NCBI GenBank assembly: GCA_014155875.1
Contig: JACEFZ010005141.1
Span: 804,001 to 868,000 of the forward strand
DNA: 64,000 bases
DNA from: Cepaea nemoralis
Taxonomy: Eukaryota; Mollusca; Gastropoda; Stylommatophora; Helicidae
Direction: 5' to 3'
Shown here: in pieces, positions 56,495-64,000 of the stretch
How the letters are laid out: each line of letters begins with the position of its first letter
Position numbering within the stretch: position 1 is the first letter of the stretch
Notes under the pieces: generated by a model
What the model saw: only the letters and a program-made list of their open reading frames with translations
What the model was told of the DNA's origin: nothing
Database searches by the model: none
Translations under genes and position numbers: made by a program

Positions 56495-57672
56495 TAGTTT
56501 TAAATACCTAGGGGCATTCATAATATCAGAAGGAGAAGATGCACAACAGAGATTAAGAGTAGAATAGGGCAAGCAAAGGCTGCATTTCAGAAAATGAAAA
56601 CTATCTTATGCAATAAGTCCCTATCATTGAATGTAAGAAAGAGAGTGCTGAAGTACTATATAGAACCTGTTTTACTGTATGGCTGTGAATCTTGGAATGT
56701 AAATGACCAAATTAGGAAGAGATTAGAAGCAACAGAGATGTGGTTCCTGAGACAAATGTTGCGAATTCTTTGGACTGCCAAAGTAACTTACAATGACTGC
56801 CTGAAGGAGGCTAATGAAATTAGAACATTATATACAACAATAAGAAAGAGGATATACTATGCATTACAACATCTACTAAAATCAAATGCGCTATCTCGTA
56901 ACACCAAGATCACAATATACAAAACACTGATCAGACCAGTTGTGCTGTATGGCTCTGAAACCTGGAGTACAACGAAAGGAGACGAAGACTTGTTACAAAC
57001 CTTTGAGAACAAAGTTTTAAGACGCATCTTTGGACTCATTAGGGATACACAAAGTGGAGAGTGGAAAAGAAGAAGTAACAAAGACATTTAAGATCTGTTT
57101 AAGGCCCCGCTAATCACTGGTATCATGAAGGCTAATAGTTTACAATGGCTGAGGCATATAGAAAGAATGGAAGACAATAGGGAAACAAAACCCGCTTACA
57201 CTCAGGAAATAAATGACCGTAGACCCTGAGGTAGACCAAGAAGACGGTGGAGAGATAATATATATACAGACCTACAAGCACTTGGAATCAACTGACTGGC
57301 AAGAGAAGGTCAACCAGAGAGACGAATGGAGACGGATTGTATCTGCAGCAAAGAACCTCAATGGCTCGGAACGCTGAAGAAGAAGAAGAAGAAGAAGAAG
57401 AAGAAGAAGAAGAAGAAGAAGAAGAAGAAGAAGAAGAAGAAGAAGAAGAAGAAGAAGAAAGAGGAAAATAACTTTTTTGGTCATGTGATGAGAAGAGAGG
57501 AATTGGAGAACATCATAACATTTGGAAAGATCGAGGGGAAGAGAGGCAGAGGCAGGCCAAGAGCAATGACGCTGGATGGATTGGAGGAATATCAACATGG
57601 GAGTTGATCCAGAAAACCAAAGACCGAGATATGTGGAGAGTTATGAATACTTACCCCAGCTGGCATGGCACT

Positions 57673-57675
<3 letters not shown>
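56495..57675 (+). mobile_element. RTE-type LINE 3' part, interrupted
   Basis: 56594-56851 encodes LLYGCESWNVNDQIRKRLE and FLRQMLRILWTAKVTY; it resumes at 57455 with FFGHVMRREELENII and RGRGRPRAMTLDGL and ends in a long (GAT)n tail at 57673-57737. Same family as 28.0-31.6 kb. The LINE at 56852-57454 is inserted into it. Confidence 0.88.
56852..57454 (+). mobile_element. Nested LINE with long (GAA)n tail
   Basis: Same family as 8334-8712 and 20024-20782: YYALQHLLKSNALSRNTKI, VVLYGSETWSTTKGD, then a stop (gacatttaagatc near 57090) and NLNGSER before the (GAA)n tail. AAGAAAGAGG flanks it at 56842-56851 and 57455-57464. Confidence 0.88.
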
Positions 57676-57737
<62 letters not shown>

Positions 57738-57910
57738 TTTTCTGTATTGAGGGGAAAAGAATAAGGGGACGACAGAGAAGTCAATATCTGGATGGCTTGA
57801 CCACATAGCATGGTCAAGATAACAACACAGAGCTGATGCAAGACCTGGTGATCATGAAAGATGGTGAAACATGACTGCCCAAGCTTATCGGCATGGCACA
57901 TGATGATGCA
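57673..57910 (+). repeat. (GAT)n array and a further LINE 3' scrap
   Basis: Twenty or so GAT units at 57673-57737, then 57740-57910 with degraded RGRQRSQYLDGL-type C-terminal sequence of an RTE-like copy. Confidence 0.7.
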
Positions 57911-57959
57911 TTCTGTCCATCTATCAATTATATTATTTTGTCTATTAATATTGTACCAC

Positions 57960-58395
57960 CTTCAGTTTTAAACAACTCTATGCTACCAATACCAAACCTG
58001 GACGACAGAAAAAGAGAAAAGAAACATCACAACAACAGAAATGAGATTCCTGAGAAGAATACTCAATGTATCAAGAAGAGATAAGATCAGAAATGAAGGA
58101 ATCAGGACTACAGTTGGGGTTATAGCAGCACTAGATTTTATTAGAAAGCAGCAAGTCAAATGGTTTGGCCATGCAAGTAAGTTACCATTCAACAGCATAC
58201 CATAACAAGCAATGATGTACAGACCAGGTGGAAACAGAGGAAGAGGCCGACCACGTAAACGTTGGATGGAGGAAATAGCAGAATTCATGGGAATAACGAT
58301 ACATGAAGCCCATAATCGGGCACTATCACAAAGTTTATACTTCACCTCGACACCACAAGGTACAAGAGGAACATGATGAGATGAGATGAGATGAG
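57960..58395 (+). mobile_element. LINE 3' end with (GATGA)n tail
   Basis: Broken frames match 44657-45234: MRFLRRILNVSRRDKIRN-like, QVKWFGHASKLP and GRGRPRKRWMEEI, ending in GATGA repeats. 5' truncated. Confidence 0.85.
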
Positions 58396-59051
58396 TGGCA
58401 TTTCATGTTTTCCCACCTGTTAAGATATTTATTTGTTGATATATGGAATGCAAGTCTTTCAAATGATCTGTCTCAGTCTCCGTGCATTTCTGATTTAGCC
58501 AAATTTCTGTAGCCTCTTTGCATGCGTATATTATTTGTTTATGTAACCTATTATATATTTCCATATTTTGCTATTTCTTTCTTCTTTTGTCCATTTTCTG
58601 CAGAATTTCATCCATTTCTTTTTTTGTGTGCAATTCTATGTGTGGGAGGAATTATTTCTTTTGATGCCTGTTGTAAAATTCATACAATATACCTCATTGT
58701 TCACCAATGATTTGTATTAACTGTATAAAAGAAAATTATATAATACAATAATTCAAATATTTATAATTTCATAATGTAGAATTTTTATACATATGACCTC
58801 TGAGTTATAGTGCATATGGTACTAAAAGAATGGTGTTATTTTTTTAAACTAAATTTCATTCCTTGTTTACGTTTTTTAATTTTTTTTTTTTTTACATTTA
58901 CATTTATTTTCATGGAAGATAAATTAGTACTTTTCTTTCATGACAAAAGTACAAGTTTCTCATGCACATCAATTTAACAGGGTGCCTGAAAATAAACATT
59001 AATTTAAAGAATATTAACATGACCAAGGAGTGAAAATATAAAATCATTTAC
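58396..59051. other. Intron, nothing recognised
   Basis: AT-rich sequence with a T-run at about 58878-58893. No coding similarity or repeat match. Confidence 0.5.
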
Positions 59052-59214
59052 AATATGCATGGACAGCGCCTCCTTCAGATTTTGATTACTTTTGATCTGC
59101 TCCTGCTGTTGCTTCAGTGTCACTTCTGCTATCTCAACAGATTGCTCAAACTTGCCTCTCAGGGACACCAAACTCAAGCATGAGCAGTCTAATCGGGGCA
59201 TGGTATAGAATATG
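59052..59214 (-). CDS. Spectrin-repeat protein, exon (5' boundary uncertain)
   Basis: Donor ATT/GTAAAT reading down from 59051, in phase with 49170-49390. The coding part includes SLRGKFEQSVEIAEVTLKQQ and NQNLKEALSMHI. The acceptor placed at 59215-59216 (cattgcag) leaves one extra base, which does not match the phase-0 end of the exon at 60759-60893. Either an exon in between was missed or the acceptor lies further in, at one of several AGs. The helix content and position fit the same spectrin-repeat gene. Confidence 0.65.
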
Positions 59215-59536
59215 CTGCAATGAATGTAATTAGCATGTATAAAAATGGAGGAAGAATTAAAGTTCGTGGGGGAAAAACAACATACATAATTATTATAAAA
59301 ACATTAGCTTCTCTGTTTTTGTTGTGTATTTTTACTTTCCACTGTTGATTAATAATTTATAGCATTTTAAATTGAAGAGGAATTGTCTGCAGTACAGCTG
59401 TGAAATAGGAAAATACAGCGAAATAGGTGAGTTTCACAAGAACATGATGACAAATGACCATATGGATGATATGTTACAAAGTTTTTATTAGAAAAAGAAT
59501 ACAATATAATATAAATGGATACTAATAATATGGAGT
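59215..59536. other. Intron, nothing recognised
   Basis: AT-rich, no feature recognised. Confidence 0.5.
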
Positions 59537-59735
59537 AGCAGCTGGCCGAGAGGCTATAATGCCAGTTTCTCCTTCAGGAGACCCCGATTTGAATCCTCGG
59601 TAAGGTGTGGAATTTTTTCTGTCAGGGGCAAAAATAAAACCCCAACCTGCACAGTTCCAAGTGACTGCACTAGCCAGGCGGCCTTAACTCCTTAGGCTCA
59701 AGACCCCTTCTGCCATACACTGCAAGGTACTATAT
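59537..59735 (+). mobile_element. tRNA-derived SINE, second family
   Basis: A box 'tggccgagaggctataatg' and B box 'gatttgaatcc' in tRNA order at about 59545-59600, followed by a body unlike the SINEs at 5900 and 31078. A/B spacing and the 'ggccgagagg' loop resemble a Leu/Ser tRNA. No target duplication was identified. Confidence 0.7.
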
Positions 59736-60758
59736 AGGCAGTAAATGACAGTTTTTGACTAATAATATGACTACATTAAAATATAATAAAAGACAAAACA
59801 TGTCCCGAAGCATGAACCTGTTATGGTCTGTAATGTGATAGGGCCATCACATTTTGTAGGCCTGAGTGCATGGAGGAATAGGCCAGCTTTTTCTTCAGCT
59901 TGTGGTCAAACCTTCATCCAACCTCATGGCATTATCAGCATACCCCCTATCAACTAAACCATCATTCAGGCCAAGATGTAAAGATATATACATTTTTTTA
60001 CAGGAGTTTACAGGCAACAGGATCAATTTCATTGCACCTGCTTTTTATCCCAAATGGCAAAGCAGCCTACCAAAAATGTCACACGGGGCATGAACACTCT
60101 AGTGAGGATCCCGAGGAGTCTCTGAGAAACTTTGCAAACCAATTGATGGAGTCAGGAATGGACCTACAACCTTCAGAACGCAAGACAGGCAGCTTAACAC
60201 ATGCAGACCCCTAAAATAACCAATGAAGTCAAATGAAAGTAACGGTGCTTATCAGATCATGAGGTGCTTTAACATTTTTTAAAATAATGAATCAAAACAT
60301 CTTAACATTATCATCATGTGACACGCAAATAAGTGTGGACGGCCATCTCACATAGTCACCAGAGTCTAAGATCAGGTCTATGTTCGTGTCTTAATTATGC
60401 TATGTCACCAAGCCAACTAGGCATTCATATCTTTGTCTGCCCTTTGCCCTTTTCCCATCACCTTTATCAATTGTTACTGAGTTTTCAAGTTTATTTATTC
60501 TAATAACAAGCCCAAAAATCTTGACTGCCTACATCAAATTTTTCTAACCAATTTACGGTTTTCATCTGTTGCTTAAAGGGCACCTAGTTTCTTAAACAAA
60601 CATGTGTTTCTGAAGTCCACCAATTGAAATCAGTTTATTACTTTCCTGAAATTAACTGTTTACATACACAGAATAAATATACACATAAGAATATTTTCCC
60701 TAACTTTTCTCTTGCAAAAATTATGATAAATATATTACTAATTTTGTTAATGACTTAC
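59736..60758. other. Intron with an unidentified repeat-like region
   Basis: 59780-60230 has short plus frames with phrases such as FQAKMSK-type residues that do not match a known domain. Nothing else recognised. A missed exon between 59214 and 60759 is possible. Confidence 0.4.
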
Positions 60759-60893
60759 ATCCCATCGTTCTTTTGCACGACTGAAGACCTGTGACAAGTG
60801 CTTCTGTTCTGTGGTGTTTAGATATTGCAGTATTTCACTGACAATAGACTCAAAGTCAGATATCAAGTCTAAGTCAACTTGATCAAAATACAT
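60759..60893 (-). CDS. Spectrin-repeat protein, exon (most 5' in window)
   Basis: A 135-bp exon of 45 codons, phase 0-0. The acceptor (tttatccctcag) is AG at 60895-60894 and the donor is a strong GAT/GTAAGT. It encodes MYFDQVDLDLISDFESIVSE, then TTEQKHLSQVFSRAKERWD, ending on the RW that closes a spectrin-repeat helix. The initial ATG is probably internal, because it follows a splice acceptor. Upstream exons lie beyond the window or in the repeat-filled region to 64000. Confidence 0.75.
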
Positions 60894-61439
60894 CTGAGGG
60901 ATAAATCAAAATGATATTGAAGAGAGAAATATGAGTGGTTCAAGCTTACATATTAGGATGAATGTGTGTATACATAAACTTTTGGATGTCGACACGAAAT
61001 GAGATCACTTTTCATTTGTTTCGTACACCATTTTACTGATAGATTTCCTTGAATATTACAAGATATGCTGCATATTTGTGAGATTTAACAAAGGGAGACA
61101 AGACAATAGTCATGTGTTCAGAAACTATGTTCTTGTAGAGAATTACAATGCATGAATTAAACTATATTCTGAAGTAACACAACGATAAATGTGAGAAAAT
61201 CCAATGGAAAGGCTTAAGGGGACAAACATTTGCTGTTAAGAAGCATTGATTTCAGGAGATACAAAGTTTACAGAGTAAATATAGTTTGACATACTAAGAC
61301 AGAAGATGTTCAGTAATTGAACTTATCAAGTACACAGAAATGGATGGTTATGTTATACAGTAACATGATCACTTGCTTTTCCAGCAAGGCATGTAATGAT
61401 TTTACTGACTGCTTTACAATTCAACAACTAAGTAACTTA
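60894..61439. other. Intron, nothing recognised
   Basis: AT-rich intron sequence without coding similarity. Confidence 0.5.
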
Positions 61440-62384
61440 TCAACACATGAAGCTTGAAGAAATCACATAAATTTTTAGACTTAAATAATACTTCATCCAT
61501 TTTTATAGCTCTGCCAAAGAAACCAGGCACTTTGAAATGCGAAGATCATCATACAATAAGTCTAAAGAGTCACATGACAAAGCTGTTACTGAAAATAATT
61601 ATAGGAAGAATAAGAAACACGATTGAACCAGAAATTGGTGATGAACAGTGTGGATTTGTAGGGAGAAAGGGCACAAACAATGTTATATTTTTATATTGTA
61701 TTTGTTTAACCTATACGCCAAAAATATAATGAGAAATATCAGAGATGATATAAACAGGGAGCTACATGATGCCCTAAATATTGGGGGTCATGATATACCA
61801 GAAATTCGGTATGCTGATGATACAATATTGCTATCCACAACACAGAATGGTATAGAAAACCTAATAGCCTCAACCCAATTGAATAGTGAAAATCACAGCT
61901 TAAATCTTAACATAGCAAAAACAAAGATAATGCATATAGATAAAACTACTATGGAGAAAGAAATATATGTTAATGAGGAAAAATTGGAGGTGGTGGCAAA
62001 TTTTGAATATCTTGGGTCATTGATTACCAACAACGGTGACACAATGAATGAATGAATGAATGAATGAATGAATGAATGAATGAATGAATGAATGAGAGCA
62101 ACTAAACATTCAAGGCAAAGATCTGTGAATAATAAAGAACATATACTGCCAGAAAACAGCAGGCATAAGAATCAAAAACATTTTAGAAACATTTCAGAGC
62201 ATAAAGAAGTGTGTCAGACAAGGCTTTGTAATGTCTCCTGATTTGTTCTCATTGTACAGTGAGCATATAATGAGATCTACAGAAAATATGCCAGGGATCC
62301 TGGTTGATGAACATAATATAAATTACTTATGTTATGGTGATGACACTGTCTTGATAGCAAACAAATCAGAAGGAACCACAGGAA
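61440..62384 (+). mobile_element. RTE-type LINE RT fragment with a nested LINE scrap
   Basis: 61490-61690: FIALPKKPGTLKCEDHHT and EIGDEQCGFVGRKGTNNVIF. 62098-62384: MSPDLFSLYSEHIM and YLCYGDDTVLIANKSE, with YGDD as the catalytic block. Between them (about 61690-62097) another LINE piece reads IRYADDTILLSTTQNGIENL and FEYLGSLITNNG and ends in a (GAAT)n tail at 62043-62097. Both are broken. Confidence 0.82.
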
Positions 62385-64000
62385 ATAGCCGCCTTGGGAG
62401 CATTTACCACAATGCAGCTCGCCGTAAACAATTTGTTTAGGAAGCCTGTGATCTGGCATACGAGTTAAGTGACCAGCCCAGCGAATCTAATTTTTCATTA
62501 GTAGAGTGTGGATACTGGGCATGGATGCTCTTTCTAGAACTTCAGTGTCTGAGATCTTGTCTTGCCATTTAATCTTCAATAGCTTCCTAAGGCAGACTGT
62601 GTGGAAGTGGTTTAATTTCCTAGCATGTCGCTGATAAACAGTCCATGTTTCACAAGCATATAGCAGTGTGGATAATACAACTGCTTTATAGACTTTCAGC
62701 TTTGTTTGCAGGCTTATTCCATTTCTGTCCCATACATTCTTGTACAGTCTGCCAAAGGCCGCGCTGGCCTTGGAGATTCTTGCATTCACTTCGTCATCAA
62801 TTGTGGCAGTTTGTGACACGGTGCTGCCAAGATAGGTGAATTTGTCCACAACACTTAGTCTATGAACGTTCACCTTGTTATTCGGCATGGTGTGATTATT
62901 TCCTGGAGCTGGCTGGTACATAACTACAGTCTTCTCCAAGTTGATATTGAGCCCAAAGTTGGCACAGGCATATGAGAAAGCTGAAACATTGTGTTGCATG
63001 TCTGCCTCTGAGTTGGCATATAGAGCGCAATCATCAGCAAACAGCAGTTCTCTAATGGTGTCGCTGTTAGTCTTGGTTTTGGCTTTCAGTCTTCTGAGAT
63101 TGAACAACTTTCCATCCATGCGGTAGTTGATGTCTATTCCAATAGTCACTGTTCTCGAAGGCATTCGTCAGCATAGCTGAAAACATAAGGCTGAACAGTG
63201 TTGGTGCCAGGACACATCCTTGCTTCACTCCATTGGTGACAGGAAAGGGCTCAGACAGTTCACCACTTTCCTGTACTCTTGCCTGCATACCATCATGAAA
63301 TAGCCGCACTATTTGGGCAAACTTTTGTGAACAGCCACATTTCGCCATAATCTTCCACAGTCCTTCTCTGCTGACTGTATCAAAAGCCTTGGTAAGGTCA
63401 ATGAAAGTGGAGAACATTTCAGAGTTCTGTTCCTGACATTTCTCTTGCAGCTGCCTTGCAGCGAAAATCATGTCAACAGTTCCTCGTTCTTTTCTGAAGC
63501 CACACTTGACTCTCAGGAAGAAGACCTTGATCGAGATGGGCCGTGAGGCGATTGAGAAGAATTCTGGCGAGTATCTTCCCTGCGATTGAGAGCAAGGAGA
63601 TGCCTCGGTGGTTGTCACAGGATTGGCGGTTTCCTTTACGTTTGTAAAGGTGGACTATTGACGCGTCCTTGAAATCTTGTGGCATGGTCTCGTTCACCCA
63701 TATGTTTGTAAAGACTTGGTGAAGCTGCTCTATTAGGACCGGCCCACCTGCCTTGTATATCTCTGCTGGGATGGAGTCAGGACCAGGCGCCTTTCCACTT
63801 GAAAGTTGCTGGATGGCTTTGTTTACTTCCACTATGGTTGGCAGGTCATCAAGTGTATCATTAGTGGGAACTTGAGGAAGGCAGTTGATGGTTTCATCAT
63901 CGAAGAAAGAAGTTGCAATTAGGATGTTGCTGAAATGTTCTGCCCAGCGTTGAAGGATTTCTTTCTTATCGGTGACCAATGTTCCCCCATCTGCACTGAG
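62385..64000 (-). mobile_element. LINE reverse transcriptase, decayed, running off the window
   Basis: Minus-strand blocks in order: LSSGKAPGPDSIPAEIYK, DASIVHLYKRKGNRQSCDN, CGFRKERGTVDMIFAARQL, FSTFIDLTKAFDTVSREGL, VTNGVKQGCVLAPTLFSLMF, RELLFADDCALYANSEAD (catalytic DD at about 63030), YLGSTVSQTATIDDEV and LLYACETWTVYQRHARKLN, then MPDHRLPKQIVYGELH. Breaks near 63485 and 63130. The C-terminal finger region is missing. Family partner of the internally deleted element at 31868-33110. Confidence 0.9.

Noticed and set aside
59537..59610. tRNA gene
   Set aside because: tRNA-like head of a SINE; 3' half does not close an acceptor stem.

Overview
This is animal nuclear DNA: a gene-poor, repeat-choked stretch of a very large intron-rich gene. 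tRNA-derived SINEs, many non-LTR retrotransposons (several ending in microsatellite tails), long (TA)n/(GACA)n/(GAA)n arrays and the style of the spectrin-repeat gene suggest a lophotrochozoan, probably a mollusc and perhaps a cephalopod. The phylum is inference from repeat style, not proven.

Host gene (minus strand). Nine exons of one spectrin-repeat protein run from 60893 down to 957: 60759-60893, 59052-59214, 49170-49390, 26153-26261, 18190-18516, 16940-17116, 7227-7439, 4700-5020 and 957-1283. From 49390 downward every junction keeps the reading frame. Exons of 109, 107 and 109 codons equal one spectrin repeat each. A nesprin-like (SYNE) or related giant spectrin-repeat protein is the best guess. 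Everything else lies in its introns.

Mobile DNA by region. 1-13 kb: Helitron-like end, RTE-type LINEs on the minus strand with nested SINEs and LINE pieces. 13.06-16.79 kb: a complete hAT transposon with terminal inverted repeats and a perfect 8-bp target duplication, itself carrying three insertions. 19-25 kb: nested LINEs and a LINE with an RNase H domain. 26.8-27.7 kb: a 28S rRNA fragment that includes the R2 target region, joined to LINE-like sequence. 28-31.6 kb: the most complete RTE-type LINE (endonuclease plus reverse transcriptase), interrupted by a SINE. 31.8-33.1 kb: an internally deleted LINE. 50.5-64 kb: at least five further LINE families, many nested.

The most unusual block is 34.5-49.0 kb: a decayed Polinton/Maverick-like (adintovirus-like) element. 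It has a protein-primed DNA polymerase B N-terminal remnant, an FtsK/A32-type packaging ATPase, a major-capsid-like gene and at least five further compactly packed genes, two with C-terminal membrane segments. An RT-deleted Ty3/gypsy element (37.5-40.0 kb) replaced part of it, and a Helitron-like element (44645-47549) split one of its genes exactly between an A and a T, with a LINE nested in the Helitron. The block ends about 150 bp from a host exon. Every recognisable replication/packaging gene carries stops or frameshifts, so the element is dead, although one gene (47814-48602) is still open.
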